A stretch of DNA of 64,000 nt from Brevibacterium sp. S22 (GTDB lineage Bacteria; Actinomycetota; Actinomycetes; Actinomycetales; Brevibacteriaceae). Positions within the stretch are counted from its first letter, which is position 1. The number at the start of each line of letters is the position of its first letter. Below are positions 52,695 through 62,199 of this stretch, one piece after another. The position numbers and the translations under genes were made by a program. A model generated the notes under the pieces. The model saw only the letters and a program-made list of their open reading frames with translations, was not told the DNA's origin and did not search any database. The stretch is from positions 1 to 64,000 of the forward strand of contig NZ_RHFG01000019.1 of assembly GCF_004745485.1 (NCBI RefSeq). Direction: 5' to 3'.

Positions 52695-53723
52695 ATGACG
52701 GAATCGGACCTGACACAGGACTTCAGGGTCGGCGTCATCGGCGCCGGAATGATGGGCGCCGATCACATCAAGCGCATCACCTCGACGATCAGCGGGGCCC
52801 GCGTCACCGCCGTCGTCGACCCCGACGCGGCTCGAGTGGCCGCAGCTCTGGAGAACGCTCCGGGAGCCGTCGGATACTCCCGGATCGAGGATGCCATCGC
52901 AGCCGACGCCGTCGACGGAGTCCTCATCGCCACCCCCGGGTTCCTCCACGAACAAGTACTGCTGCCCAGCCTCGAGGCCGGGCTGCCGATCCTCTGTGAG
53001 AAGCCGCTGACGCCGGATCCGGAATCGTCGTGGCGGATCCTCGAGGCCGAACAGGCCACCGGGAAGCATCTCATCCAGGTCGGCTTCATGCGCCGCTTCG
53101 ACCCCGAATACCGACAGCTGCGCGAACTCGTCGAGACCGAGCAGGCCGGTGAGCTGCTCATGCTTCGCTGTGCCCACCGCAACCCGGCGGTCCCGGAGAG
53201 CTACGTGCAGGAGATGCTCATCACCGACTCCGTCGTCCACGAATTCGATGTCGTCCCGTGGCTGGCCGACTCCCCCATCGTCTCGCTCGAAGTCAAGCAC
53301 GCCCGCCGCAACCGGCTGACGCCCGAACGCCTGAAGGAGCCGATCCTCGTGCTCATGGAACTCGAGAACGGCACGCTCGTCGATCTCGAGATGAATGTGA
53401 GCATCCAGTTCGGCTACCAGGTGACCACCGAGGCGGTCTTCGACTCGGGCATCGCCCGGATCGGAGAGGCGCACGGCCTGCAGCTGTGGCACCAGGGGCG
53501 TTCCGGTCTCGCCGAACATGCCGACTTCACCACTCGTTTCGCCGCGGCCTATGACAATCAGGTGCAGGCCTGGGTGGACGCGGCTCGTCGGGGCGCCATT
53601 GCCGGTCCTTCGGCCTGGGACGGCTTCAAGGTGGCCGTGGCCTGCCAGGAAGGCGTCGCCTCGCTGCTCGACGGCAGGCCCCGCACTCTCGACCTCCCGG
53701 ATACCCCCACCTTCTATCTCTGA
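52695..53723 (+). CDS. iolG: Inositol 2-dehydrogenase (Gfo/Idh/MocA)
   Basis: 342 aa. It has the Rossmann motif GAGMMGADHIKRIT, catalytic Lys in CEKPLTPDPES, and MRRFDPEYRQLRELVE followed by the active-site ITDSVVHEFDVVPWL with Asp and His. It oxidises myo-inositol to 2-keto-myo-inositol with NAD+, the first step of the pathway. AGGAGAG precedes the ATG. It resembles the corynebacterial IolG more than the division A enzyme at 31711 does. Confidence 0.9.
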   Translation: MTESDLTQDFRVGVIGAGMMGADHIKRITSTISGARVTAVVDPDAARVAAALENAPGAVGYSRIEDAIAADAVDGVLIATPGFLHEQVLLPSLEAGLPILCEKPLTPDPESSWRILEAEQATGKHLIQVGFMRRFDPEYRQLRELVETEQAGELLMLRCAHRNPAVPESYVQEMLITDSVVHEFDVVPWLADSPIVSLEVKHARRNRLTPERLKEPILVLMELENGTLVDLEMNVSIQFGYQVTTEAVFDSGIARIGEAHGLQLWHQGRSGLAEHADFTTRFAAAYDNQVQAWVDAARRGAIAGPSAWDGFKVAVACQEGVASLLDGRPRTLDLPDTPTFYL

Positions 53724-53758
53724 CCGACCGCCCACTCACTGTCACCTCGGGAGCATTC

Positions 53759-54643
53759 ATGAAGATCGCCTACGATCCCACTCCGCTGCACCACACGCAC
53801 CGACTGCTCGACTTCCCGGCGGCCACCGCGGACCTCGGGTTCGAGCACATGCAGCTGACCCCGCACCCTGACTTCGCCACGCACTTCCGTTACCCGAAGA
53901 TGGACCGCGACCTCATCCGTCGCTTCGCCCGCAACGTCGAGGCCGCCGACATCACCCTGCCCGCGCTGCTGCCCGTCCAACGCATCGCATGGCCGGACGA
54001 AGCCAAACGAGTCGCAGCGGTGAAGAACTTCCGTCGGGTCATCGAGATCGCCGTCGACCTCGGTGTGCGCACGATCAACACCGAGTTCAGCGGCCGACCC
54101 GAGGCCTTCGAGGATTCCGAGGTCTCCTTCTACCGGTCGATGGACGAGCTGCTGCCGATCATTGAGAAAGAGGGCCTGCGACTCAACTTCGATCCCCACC
54201 CCGACGACTTCGTCGAGGACGGCCACGAAGCATGGCGAGTGCTGCGCGGTCTTGATTCGGAGTCGATCGGTTTCGTCTGGGTCGCCTCGCACACCTTCCA
54301 CTACGGAGACTGCCTCGAGACTCTGCTGCCGGAGCTCGGTGATCGCCTGCGCGCTGTCTACATCTCCGACGCCTTCGACCACCGGGCCTCGCACGGGCTG
54401 CGCTACATCGCGAACCCGCCGACCACCTCGGCGAGGGTGCACCAGCATCTCAAGGCAGGGGACGGGGACGTCGACTTCGACGCTCTCTTCGCCGGTCTCG
54501 GGGCATCCGGCTTCCTCGGCCGGGCGGAGGCCCTCATCGTCTCCAACGTGTTCGGAGAGAACGAGAACAACGAGGCCGTCAGCCGCTTCCAGAAGCAGCG
54601 GATCGACGAACTCGTCAGCGAGCAGGGAGGTCGGACCGGCTGA
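53759..54643 (+). CDS. iolH: IolH-like TIM-barrel protein
   Basis: 294 aa AP-endonuclease-2 barrel. The opening MKIAYDPTPLHHTHRLLDFP resembles IolH of corynebacterial iol operons, and metal ligands appear in LNFDPHPDDF, ASHTFHYGD and a late Glu/Asp pair. IolH has no firmly established reaction; it is presumed to isomerise or epimerise an inosose. GGGAG precedes the ATG, and the gene is 35 bp after iolG in the operon. Confidence 0.82.
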   Translation: MKIAYDPTPLHHTHRLLDFPAATADLGFEHMQLTPHPDFATHFRYPKMDRDLIRRFARNVEAADITLPALLPVQRIAWPDEAKRVAAVKNFRRVIEIAVDLGVRTINTEFSGRPEAFEDSEVSFYRSMDELLPIIEKEGLRLNFDPHPDDFVEDGHEAWRVLRGLDSESIGFVWVASHTFHYGDCLETLLPELGDRLRAVYISDAFDHRASHGLRYIANPPTTSARVHQHLKAGDGDVDFDALFAGLGASGFLGRAEALIVSNVFGENENNEAVSRFQKQRIDELVSEQGGRTG

Positions 54644-54830
54644 GAATCGCATCACCGCGCGGGCTCGCACCGTCGGGTCGACGCGAATCCACTGATCGAA
54701 CCACGTAAGCGCACCACCTGCACCAATACTGAACAGCCTTCCTCAACCGCACCGCCGACAAGCGGTGGGGCACCCCTGTTGCGCTTCGTTTGCGCGCAGA
54801 TTGAGAATCATTCAAAGGAGAGTGAATGCC

Positions 54831-56246
54831 ATGAGCGGTCAAGTGAAATCGCTGGTGGAACTTCCGCCCGACACGAAGGGCCCGCACACCTCACGACTGG
54901 GCATCATCGCGGTCGTCGCCACATTCGGCGGCCTGCTGTTCGGCTACGACACCGGAGTCGTCAACGGCGCCCTCGAACCGCTGACACACGACTTCGGCCT
55001 GACGCCTCGTACCGAAGGGCTCGTCGTCAGCTTCCTCACCATCGGTGCCGCGTTCGGTGCGATCACCGGCGGACGGCTCTCCGACGCGTTCGGACGCCGC
55101 TCGAACATCATCCTGTTGGCGACATTCTTCATCGTCGGCACACTCGCCTGCTCGCTCGCGCCGAACTGGCAGTTCCTCGCCGGAGCCCGATTCTTCCTCG
55201 GACTCGCGGTCGGCGCCGCCTCGACGACGGTGCCCGTGTATCTTGCCGAACTCGCACCATTCGAGAAGCGAGGTTCGCTCGTCACCCGCAATGAGGTGAT
55301 GATCGTCGTCGGCCAGTTCGCCGCCTTCGTCATCAATGCGGTCATCTTCAACGTCTGGGGAGAGCACGACGGCGTATGGCGCTATATGCTCGCCGTCGCC
55401 GTTCTCCCGGCCATCGCACTGCTCGTGGGCATGATCTTCCTGCCCGAGAGTCCCCGCTGGCTGATCTCGAAGAACCGGGACGATCAAGCGCTCGACGTCC
55501 TCAAACAGGTCCGCTCCGACGATCGCGCCGAAGCAGAGATGAGAGAGGTCGAACTCCTCGCCGAGCAGGAAGAGGTGGCCAAGACCGGCGGCGTGTCCGA
55601 CCTCGCGTCGAAATGGGTGCTCAGGCTCGTCCTCATCGGCGTCGGCCTCGGCGTCGCCCAGCAGCTGACGGGAATCAATTCGGTGATGTACTACGGCACT
55701 CAGCTGCTCACCGACGCAGGATTCTCCGCCGATGCCGCGATCATCGCGAACACCTTCAACGGACTCTTCTCCGTCCTCGGCGTCACCGTCGGCATCATGC
55801 TCATCAACCGTCTGCCGCGCCGATTCATGCTCCTCGGCGGATTCGTCCTCACCAGCTCATTCCACCTGCTCATCGGGCTCTCCGCCGTGTTCCTGCCTGA
55901 GGGCACCTTCAAGGCCTACGCGATCCTCGTGTTCGTCGTGCTGTTCGTCTTCTCGATGCAGGGCACGCTGGGGCCGCTCGTCTGGCTCATGCTCGCCGAG
56001 ATCTTCCCCTTGAAGATCCGCTCGTTCGCAATGGGCATCTGTGTCTTCGCCCTGTGGCTGGCCAACGCCGCGGTCGCTCAGTTCTTCCCGAGCGTGGTCG
56101 CGGGCCTCGGCATCGCGAACACCTTCTTCCTCTTCGCCGGGCTCGGAGTGCTGGCCCTGCTGTTCATCTACTTCTTCGTCCCTGAGACGCGGAACAAGAC
56201 CCTCGAGGACCTCGAGGCCGAGTTCCGCACGAAGTACGGTGAGTGA
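54831..56246 (+). CDS. MFS sugar porter, probable myo-inositol:H+ symporter (division B)
   Basis: 471 aa from the ATG at 54831, with AAGGAG about ten bases upstream; a reading from 54765 is not supported. Twelve helices with the sugar-porter marks: GRLSDAFGRRSNIIL, PESPRWLISKNRDDQALDVL, QQLTGINSVMYYG and PETRNKTLEDLEAEF. It is of the IolT1/IolT2 type. It ends the myo-inositol operon, though the 187-bp gap before it may hold its own promoter and contains a small CACCGC/GCGGTG hairpin (54750-54767). Confidence 0.9.
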   Translation: MSGQVKSLVELPPDTKGPHTSRLGIIAVVATFGGLLFGYDTGVVNGALEPLTHDFGLTPRTEGLVVSFLTIGAAFGAITGGRLSDAFGRRSNIILLATFFIVGTLACSLAPNWQFLAGARFFLGLAVGAASTTVPVYLAELAPFEKRGSLVTRNEVMIVVGQFAAFVINAVIFNVWGEHDGVWRYMLAVAVLPAIALLVGMIFLPESPRWLISKNRDDQALDVLKQVRSDDRAEAEMREVELLAEQEEVAKTGGVSDLASKWVLRLVLIGVGLGVAQQLTGINSVMYYGTQLLTDAGFSADAAIIANTFNGLFSVLGVTVGIMLINRLPRRFMLLGGFVLTSSFHLLIGLSAVFLPEGTFKAYAILVFVVLFVFSMQGTLGPLVWLMLAEIFPLKIRSFAMGICVFALWLANAAVAQFFPSVVAGLGIANTFFLFAGLGVLALLFIYFFVPETRNKTLEDLEAEFRTKYGE

Positions 56247-56359
56247 CGTGAGACCTCAGTCTTCGACTTCATCGCCGGAACCGCTCGGTCTGTCGGCACC
56301 GCTCATCCTGCCGGCAGCTTCAGCCGCATCGTCCACTCTCTCCATCGAAGGAGCCCATC

Positions 56360-56719
56360 ATGTCGATCCTCGTCGCCGTCACTGACCGCGCTGAAGGCGC
56401 AGCGGCCGTGGCTGCCGCCATCGCCGAAGCGAAGCTCTTCGACACCGACCTCGTCATTGTTCCCCTCGGCATCGCCGCAGACTTCGACACGTCTGCGCTC
56501 GATGACAGCGGAATCAGCTACACCGTCATCGCCCGCAGGGGACGCGGCGATCGTGACCCCGCCGAGGCGGTCCTCGACGAACTCGAGGAACGCTCGGATG
56601 TCGACCGCCTCGTCATCGGGATGCGACGTAGGTCCAGGGTCGGCAAGATGCTCATCGGCTCGGTGAGCCAGCGCCTGCTTCTCGACTCCCCGGTTCCGGT
56701 TCTCGCCGTCAAGGGCTGA
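56360..56719 (+). CDS. Short universal stress protein (UspA family)
   Basis: 119 aa, shorter than the usual 140-150 aa UspA domain. The C-terminal ATP-binding-type motif is present: VIGMRRRSRVGKMLIGSVSQ followed by LLLDSPVPVLAVKG, corresponding to G2xG9xG(S/T). The shortening is in the central part between strands 2 and 3. AAGGAG precedes the ATG. It follows the inositol porter by 113 bp and may be cotranscribed with it; UspA genes often sit beside transporters, but no function is demonstrated. Confidence 0.85.
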   Translation: MSILVAVTDRAEGAAAVAAAIAEAKLFDTDLVIVPLGIAADFDTSALDDSGISYTVIARRGRGDRDPAEAVLDELEERSDVDRLVIGMRRRSRVGKMLIGSVSQRLLLDSPVPVLAVKG

Positions 56720-56740
56720 GGACTGAAAGCTCCAGTGGCA

Positions 56741-56768
56741 GGCCGAGCGGGTGCGCACCCGCTCGGCC
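56741..56768 (+). terminator. Terminator after the UspA gene
   Basis: GGCCGAGCGGGTGC (56741-56754) is followed at once by its reverse complement (56755-56768), a 28-bp perfect palindrome that folds to a stem of about 12 bp. It lies 22 bases after the UspA stop. Confidence 0.8.
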
Positions 56769-56872
56769 CGTCGACGTGGGCACAGGGCGTCGTGGCTGAT
56801 CAACGCAGGCACCGGCCAGCGTGAACGCCCACCCGCTACCACTCACCGACTCCGTCCGCCATGTGAGATATC

Positions 56873-56886
56873 CCTCTGGCCAGAGG
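56873..56886. promoter_or_regulatory. 14-bp perfect palindrome, candidate operator of the DASS transporter
   Basis: CCTCTGGCCAGAGG lies 26 bases upstream of a possible -10 (TATTCT, 56912-56917) and about 175 bases before the transporter ATG. A dimeric repressor or activator could bind it; no adjacent regulator gene is seen. Confidence 0.4.
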
Positions 56887-57062
56887 TCTCCTCAACAGCT
56901 TCACGCAGGTCTATTCTGGGACCGGATCGCGCAGAACCGGGCTGAACGCCCGCCCCGATCCCGCCGCACGCCATCGCTGTCGCCGCCGACAGCGAAAGCC
57001 GCCGGCACACCGCGAACGCAGAAGGCATCAGGCGCATCCCGATTGAGAATCAAGGAAGCCCC

Positions 57063-58541
57063 ATGCCCAGTCAGTCCAGCACCGCAACGCTGGAAGCAGC
57101 CACCGCACACCATGCCCGCAACCATGCCCGCCTGTCGATGGCGGGAAAGATCACAGCGGTCCTCGCTCTCACCCTGATCATCTACTTCATCCCAGCACCC
57201 GAGGGCATCGACCCGCGCGGGATGCACATGGCCGGAATCTTCGCCGGAACCATCCTCGGGCTCATCCTGCAGCCGCTGCCGACCGCCTCGGTGGCTCTGA
57301 TCGGACTGGCCGCCGCCATGGTCACCGGCACGATGGACGCGAAGACCGAAGCCCTCCAAGGGTTCGGGAACTCGACGATCTGGCTGATCGTGGCCGCGTT
57401 CTTCATCGCCGACGGCTTCCTGCTCACCGGCCTGGGACGTCGCATCGCGCTGCTGTTCGTCTCTCTGCTCGGCAAGTCCTCGCTCGGACTGTCCTACGGC
57501 ATGGCGCTGACCGACCTTGTGCTCTCCCCGGCCACACCGTCGAACACCGCCCGTGCGGGAGGCGTCGTCTATCCGATCGTGCGATCGCTGGCCTCGGTCA
57601 ACGACTCACACCCATCCAGCGATGAGTCGCGGAAGAAGCTAGGCGCCTACCTCTCCCTGACCTCGGTGCAGGTCAACACCATCACCTCAGCGATGTTCGT
57701 CACCGCCATGGCCGGCAACCCGCTGGCCGTGGGCTTCGCCGCCGATGCCGGCGTCGACATCTCCTGGGGCACCTGGGCGCTGGCCGCCATCGTCCCCGGA
57801 CTCGTCGCACTCATCGTCATGCCCTGGTTCATGGCCAAGATCTATCGGCCCGGACTGACGAAGACCCCCGAGGCTCCCGCCCACGCTCGCGAAGAACTCA
57901 AAGAACTCGGCCCCATGAGCCGAGGCGAGTGGACCATGCTCGCAACATTCGTCCTCCTGCTCCTCCTTTGGGTATTCGGCGACATGATCGGTGTGGATGC
58001 CACCTCGGCGGCCTTCGTCGGCGTGGCGATCCTCCTCGTCACCAAGGTGCTGACATGGAAGGACATGGCCGCCAACGGCGGAGCCTGGTCGACTCTGATC
58101 TTCTTCTCCGTGCTCGTGGGCATGGCCACCCACCTCAACACCCTCGGAGTGATCGGCTGGATCGGCGACGAGGTAGCCGGGCTCGTCGGCGGGATGCCGT
58201 GGATGGCCGCGTTCGCCGTCCTCAGCCTCGTCTACTTCTACGTCCACTACCTCTTCGCATCGAACACGGCGCAGATCGTCGCGATGTACTCCGTGTTCCT
58301 CGGAGCCGCAATCGCGACCGGCGCTCCCCCGCTGTTCGCCGCGCTGGCGCTCGGTTTCATCGGCAACCTCATCGGCGGGCTCTCGCACTATGCCTCGGGC
58401 CCCGCGGGTGTGATCTACGGTTCCGGCTACGTCACGACCACGGAATGGTTCAAGGTCGGCTTCCTCGCCTCCGTCGTCAACGTCCTCATCTGGAGCCTCA
58501 TCGGCGGAGGGTGGATGTCCCTGCTCGGGATGATGGGCTGA
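57063..58541 (+). CDS. DASS-family (SLC13) dicarboxylate/anion symporter
   Basis: 492 aa with about 11-12 hydrophobic helices. DASS landmarks: LIIYFIPAPEGIDPRG, FGNSTIWLIVAAFFIADGF, the substrate/Na site motif SPATPSNTARAGG (Ser-Asn-Thr type) in the first half, and its counterpart FASNTAQIVAMYSVFLGAAIATG in the second half. Such proteins import dicarboxylates, citrate or sulfate, many with Na+. AAGGAAG precedes the ATG. Single gene. The malate/2-oxoglutarate (SodiT/CitT-like) branch is most likely; the substrate is inferred. Confidence 0.88.
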   Translation: MPSQSSTATLEAATAHHARNHARLSMAGKITAVLALTLIIYFIPAPEGIDPRGMHMAGIFAGTILGLILQPLPTASVALIGLAAAMVTGTMDAKTEALQGFGNSTIWLIVAAFFIADGFLLTGLGRRIALLFVSLLGKSSLGLSYGMALTDLVLSPATPSNTARAGGVVYPIVRSLASVNDSHPSSDESRKKLGAYLSLTSVQVNTITSAMFVTAMAGNPLAVGFAADAGVDISWGTWALAAIVPGLVALIVMPWFMAKIYRPGLTKTPEAPAHAREELKELGPMSRGEWTMLATFVLLLLLWVFGDMIGVDATSAAFVGVAILLVTKVLTWKDMAANGGAWSTLIFFSVLVGMATHLNTLGVIGWIGDEVAGLVGGMPWMAAFAVLSLVYFYVHYLFASNTAQIVAMYSVFLGAAIATGAPPLFAALALGFIGNLIGGLSHYASGPAGVIYGSGYVTTTEWFKVGFLASVVNVLIWSLIGGGWMSLLGMMG

Positions 58542-58620
58542 GTTCCTCACCGAGGCGGCCCGCTCGCTCTGTGCTCGACGAGGCAGCCCGGCGTTCGCTG
58601 ACGTTCGGTCAGTGTTCTGG

Positions 58621-59334
58621 CTACCTGGTCCCGCCTCCGCGGACCGGCGGATGGCCGGGCAGCTGGCGGGCCGCGTCAGCAGGATCACCAGTGAGCTCGA
58701 CGACGCCACGTGCCGTGGCCGCCTCGGCGAGTTGAGGATATCCTGCCGCCGAGGCGGTCCTGGCGATGGCATCGATCGCTCGCTGCGATGACTGCCGCCC
58801 GGTCGCTGCGAACCAGATCCAGCGGCCGTCGATCGACCGCGGAATCGGGTCGAGTGCAAGCGTGAAACGCCTGCGGCCCCGCCGGGCGTCCTCGGCCGAA
58901 CAGGCAACGAAGTGGATGCCATTCCTCGTCCACCACGACGCTCTCAGCGTCGACTGCGAAATCTGTCCCTGCAGCCCAACCTCTTTGAGATATCTGTTCG
59001 CGCCGGCGACCCCGGCAATGCTGCCGGGCGTGATCTGCTGATAGGGAATGACGTAGGGACGAATGCCAGGAGCGATAGAGCCGACGATGAGCCCGCGTTC
59101 GCAGACGATGAGCCGCTCACCCGCAAGATAGAGAAGGATCACAGCGAACATCACCGCGAAGATGATGCCCGGAGCAGCTGCCAGCAACGGCGTCTCCCCC
59201 GGGTTGATGAACGTCAGACCGGTGAAGATCAACCAGCAGAGGACGAACCCCGTCACGGTCTTCGGTCCCGGGCGATCGGCGAAGACCTCGACGACGTCGC
59301 CGAGCTCCTCACGGTGACGACGGGCCTTTCCCAT
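58621..59334 (-). CDS. Two-TM membrane protein with a cytoplasmic domain, function unknown
   Basis: About 237 aa from the ATG at 59334 (a TTG at 59346 is possible). Two hydrophobic segments at about residues 28-45 and 52-72 are followed by a soluble domain of roughly 160 residues with the pattern ERLIVCERGLIVGSI and a YVIPYQQITPGSI segment, like a bacterial PH-type domain on a membrane anchor. I do not recognise the family with certainty. The layout resembles the protein at 1985-2620. It is convergent with the DASS gene. Confidence 0.65.
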   Translation of the reverse strand: MGKARRHREELGDVVEVFADRPGPKTVTGFVLCWLIFTGLTFINPGETPLLAAAPGIIFAVMFAVILLYLAGERLIVCERGLIVGSIAPGIRPYVIPYQQITPGSIAGVAGANRYLKEVGLQGQISQSTLRASWWTRNGIHFVACSAEDARRGRRRFTLALDPIPRSIDGRWIWFAATGRQSSQRAIDAIARTASAAGYPQLAEAATARGVVELTGDPADAARQLPGHPPVRGGGTR

Positions 59335-59510
59335 CACAGAACCCAACAGAACCCCAACCTTCGGATCAATAGTCAGCTGCGCAAAGCCCCGAACAGAAGG
59401 TCACTGTGCATCAGAAGTGTGAGCGTACTGATTTTCATCACTACGTGTGCACTTACGGGCTACAGTCGTGGGCTATCCCCGCGCTGGGTGCGCAAACCGG
59501 CCTGCGCACC

Positions 59511-59548
59511 AAAAAGTCCCTCACCAGCAATTCTGCCAGGTGAGGGAC
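59511..59548 (-). terminator. Rho-independent terminator of tRNA-Arg
   Basis: On the minus strand the perfect 10-bp stem GTCCCTCACC/GGTGAGGGAC (59539-59548 with 59516-59525) is followed by TTTTT (59515-59511), the clearest T-tract terminator in the window. A second hairpin (GGTGCGCA/TGCGCACC, 59487-59510) follows immediately. Confidence 0.9.
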
Positions 59549-59558
59549 CTTTCTTCGG

Positions 59559-59631
59559 TGCGCCACGAGGGATTCGAACCCCCAACCTTCTGATCCGTAG
59601 TCAGATGCTCTATCCGTTGAGCTAGTGGCGC
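59559..59631 (-). tRNA. tRNA-Arg (anticodon ACG)
   Basis: 73 nt without an encoded CCA. The acceptor stem GCGCCAC/GTGGCGC is a perfect 7-bp match, the D-arm is GCTC...GAGC, the anticodon stem TCTGA/TCAGA encloses the loop CTACGGA (anticodon ACG, wobble A presumably deaminated to inosine), and the T-arm carries GGTTCGAATCC. It should read CGU, CGC and CGA. The discriminator base is A. Confidence 0.97.
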
Positions 59632-60008
59632 ATGTCGCCCGGACTCACGCCCTGCAACTCGAACAACTATACACACCCGTTTCACCGAAGCTCAAATCGC
59701 ACCCACGTGCGCTTCGCCACATTGGCACTCACCGTCAGAGCCGCCTCGGCGAGAGGGGATAAAATCGCAGATTTCAGCCGAGAGTCACTAACGAAAATAT
59801 CAGTCAGTTCATTGAAACAACACGTCACACCATTGCGACCTTCACGTCAAACAACCTCTGGCTGTGATCCAATGCACATCTTCGAGTGACCGAAACCGAC
59901 GTTTTTCGTTTCCGCCCCCATCCTACGGTGGTTGTGTACCAACCGCTCGACGGACCGACCAGCCGCCCGAGACCAAACCCTCGCACTCGACCCAACAGGA
60001 GACCACTC
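59632..60008. other. Divergent intergenic region between tRNA-Arg and pckG
   Basis: 377 bases. The tRNA promoter lies on the minus strand with TATAGT at 59666-59671. An AT-richer stretch (59758-59830) on the plus side may contain the pckG promoter, but I cannot fix -10/-35 with confidence. AGGAG at 59996-60000 serves pckG. Confidence 0.55.
59666..59671 (-). promoter_or_regulatory. -10 element of the tRNA-Arg promoter
   Basis: TATAGT on the minus strand, about 35 bases upstream of the mature 5' end, close to the actinobacterial -10 consensus. A TTTGAG 19 bases upstream may be a weak -35. Confidence 0.6.
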
Positions 60009-61841
60009 ATGACTGTCCTCGACCAAGATGTCGTCGCTGACCAGCTGAAGAACGCACCGACTGAGAACGAGTCGGTGCTCTCGTTCGTCGGCCGGATCGC
60101 CGCCCTGACCACCCCGAACGACATCGTCTGGATCGATGGTTCCGCAGCACAGAAGAACGAGATCGCTGAGAAGCTCGTCGAGGCCGGCACCATCAAGCGC
60201 CTGACCGGCACCAAGGACTCCTACTACGCGGCCTCCGACCCCGAGGATGTCGCCCGTGTTGAGGGCCGGACCTACATCTGCTCCGAAGACGAGAAGGATG
60301 CCGGTCCGCTGAATAACTGGGTCGCCCCCGCGGAGATGAAGGAAACACTCAACCCGCTGTTCGAGAGCGCGATGCGCGGACGCACCATGTACGTCATCCC
60401 CTTCGTCATGGGCCACGCCGAGGCGGACCAGCCGATGTTCGGCATCGAGGTCACCGATTCGGCCTACGTCGTGCTCTCCATGCTGGTCATGGCTCGCTCG
60501 GGCAAGTACGCCCTCGACGCGATCGACGCCCAGAACGCGAAGTTCGTCGAGTGCGTCCACTCCGTCGGCGCTCCGCTGGAAGAAGGACAGGAGGACGTCG
60601 CCTGGCCCTGCAACACCACCAAGTACATCACCCACTTCCCGGAAGAGCGCTCGATCTGGTCCTTCGGCTCCGGCTACGGCGGCAACGCGCTGCTGGGCAA
60701 GAAGTGCTACGCGCTGCGCATCGCCTCGGCGATCGCCCGCGACGAGGGCTGGCTGGCTGAGCACATGCTCATCCTCAAGCTGACCAGCCCCGAAGGCGTC
60801 GTCAAGTACGTCGCCGCCGCGTTCCCCTCGGCCTGCGGCAAGACCAACCTCGCCATGATCGAACCGACCGTCCCCGGCTGGAAGGCCGAGACCCTCGGTG
60901 ACGACATCGCCTGGATGCGCTTCGGCGACGACGGCCAGCTCTACGCCGTCAATCCCGAGTTCGGTCTCTTCGGTGTTGCTCCGGGCACCGGATACACGAC
61001 GAACCCGACCGCGATGCGCGCCATCGAAGAAGGCGGCAACATCTTCACCAACGTCGCGCTGACCGACGACGGTGACGTGTGGTGGGAAGGCAAGACCGAC
61101 GAGGCACCGGCCCACCTCACCGACTGGAGGGGCAACGACTGGACCCCTGAGTCCGACACCCCCGCTGCTCACCCGAACTCGCGTTTCTGCACACCGATCG
61201 CGAACGTGCCGACCCTGGCTCCGGAGTGGACGAACCCGAACGGTGTGCCGATCTCGGCCATCCTCTTCGGCGGCCGTCGCAAGACCACGATGCCGCTCGT
61301 GACCGAGACCAAGGACTGGACGCACGGCGTGTTCATGGGTTCGGTGCTCTCTTCGGAGACCACCGCTGCCGCGACCGGCGCCGTCGGCGTCGTCCGCCGC
61401 GACCCCATGGCGATGCGTCCGTTCATCGGCTACAACGTCGGTGACTACCTGCAGCACTGGCTCGACATCGGCAACACCGAGGGCGCCCAGCTGCCGAAGA
61501 TCTTCTACGTCAACTGGTTCCGCCGCGATGACGACAACTCGTTCCTGTGGCCCGGATTCTCCGAGAATTCGCGCGTCCTCAAGTGGGTCTTCGAACGTGT
61601 CACCGGCACCGCCGAGGCCGTTGAGTCCCCGCTCGGCCTTACCCCGGTCGAAGGTGGCCTGGACACCGAGGGCCTCGACTTCACGGATGAGCAGCTGCGC
61701 AAGGCTCTCGCCATCAAGCCCGAAGAGTGGGAGACCGAACTAGGCCTCATCGAAGAGTGGTACGCCGAGCTCGGCGATTCGGTTCCAGCCGAACTGCGCG
61801 CCGAGGTCGACAACCTCCGCGCCCGTCTCGGCCTCGCCTGA
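60009..61841 (+). CDS. pckG: Phosphoenolpyruvate carboxykinase (GTP)
   Basis: 610 aa from the ATG at 60009, with AGGAG about eight bases upstream; a reading from 59886 is not supported. It catalyses oxaloacetate + GTP to PEP + GDP + CO2, the entry to gluconeogenesis. The GTP-type P-loop with the reactive cysteine is [12 protein letters not shown] (Cys276, Lys278), preceded by [13 protein letters not shown] and followed by the metal/nucleotide region DDIAWMRFG. This form is typical of actinobacteria rather than the ATP-dependent PckA. It fits growth on the quinate- and inositol-derived acids supplied by the other loci. Confidence 0.97.
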   Translation: MTVLDQDVVADQLKNAPTENESVLSFVGRIAALTTPNDIVWIDGSAAQKNEIAEKLVEAGTIKRLTGTKDSYYAASDPEDVARVEGRTYICSEDEKDAGPLNNWVAPAEMKETLNPLFESAMRGRTMYVIPFVMGHAEADQPMFGIEVTDSAYVVLSMLVMARSGKYALDAIDAQNAKFVECVHSVGAPLEEGQEDVAWPCNTTKYITHFPEERSIWSFGSGYGGNALLGKKCYALRIASAIARDEGWLAEHMLILKLTSPEGVVKYVAAAFPSACGKTNLAMIEPTVPGWKAETLGDDIAWMRFGDDGQLYAVNPEFGLFGVAPGTGYTTNPTAMRAIEEGGNIFTNVALTDDGDVWWEGKTDEAPAHLTDWRGNDWTPESDTPAAHPNSRFCTPIANVPTLAPEWTNPNGVPISAILFGGRRKTTMPLVTETKDWTHGVFMGSVLSSETTAAATGAVGVVRRDPMAMRPFIGYNVGDYLQHWLDIGNTEGAQLPKIFYVNWFRRDDDNSFLWPGFSENSRVLKWVFERVTGTAEAVESPLGLTPVEGGLDTEGLDFTDEQLRKALAIKPEEWETELGLIEEWYAELGDSVPAELRAEVDNLRARLGLA

Positions 61842-61925
61842 GTCGCTTGACTGAGTCGTTTGGCTGAGTTGCTTGGCTGAGTCGTTTGGCTGAGTTGCTT
61901 GGCTGAGTCGTTTGGCTGAGTTGCT
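61840..61925 (+). repeat. 13-bp tandem repeat overlapping the pckG stop codon
   Basis: Six full copies and one partial copy of a 13-bp unit (GAGTYGYTTGRCT) start inside the TGA stop. From copy 2 on, two versions alternate, GAGTCGTTTGGCT and GAGTTGCTTGGCT, so the higher-order unit is 26 bp. The array lies between the stop and the terminator in the 3' untranslated region. Confidence 0.9.
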
Positions 61926-61948
61926 GTCGGCCTGATCCGTCCGCCCGT

Positions 61949-61991
61949 CGACAATCCCCCAACCGCCGCCGAGGTGGTTGGGGGATTGTCG
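61949..61991 (+). terminator. Terminator of pckG
   Basis: A perfect 16-bp stem CGACAATCCCCCAACC (61949-61964) with 61976-61991, loop of 11 bases. The loop and first stem bases contain the genome-frequent motif CCGAGGTGG. There is no T-tract. Confidence 0.85.
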
Positions 61992-62161
61992 TGTCCGTGA
62001 AGTTCGTGTGCTCCGCCGCTTCTGACTGCGCGGGACGACCAGCTTCGAGCTCCAGCTGCTTGATGCAGCGGTGAACGACTCTTGCTGAGCATCCGTCACC
62101 GGCAGCGTCAGGTCACACAGTTGGTCGCATAACGACGCATCAGCCGCAGTACGCCCTCGCA

Positions 62162-62199
62162 GCGGCATAACGCACCGGTGCAACGGTGCAAACTGCCGC
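62162..62199 (-). terminator. Probable terminator of the phosphate transport operon
   Basis: Nested hairpins: outer GCGGC/GCCGC (62162-62166, 62195-62199) and inner GCACCG/CGGTGC (62172-62177, 62184-62189), 64 bases beyond the stop of the small membrane protein gene on the minus strand. Confidence 0.5.

Larger units (their letters stand above)
56720..57062. other. Intergenic region between the UspA and DASS genes
   Basis: 343 bases. It holds the UspA terminator (56741-56768), a 14-bp perfect palindrome (56873-56886) and a possible -10 TATTCT (56912-56917) for the DASS gene. No open frame here has a convincing start. Confidence 0.6.

Noticed and set aside
29321-56246. Whole inositol region as a mobile genomic island
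   Set aside because: No integrase, transposase, tRNA junction, long flanking repeats or shift in base composition is visible; tRNA-Arg lies 3 kb outside with no att-like repeat noticed.
61840-61925. CRISPR-like array
   Set aside because: The units are contiguous 13-mers with no spacers, and no cas genes are present, so it is a simple tandem repeat.
61740-62183. Minus-strand frames downstream of pckG containing repeated [13 protein letters not shown] peptides
   Set aside because: The peptide repeats are simply translations of the 13-bp DNA tandem array and terminator; there is no start signal and no domain.
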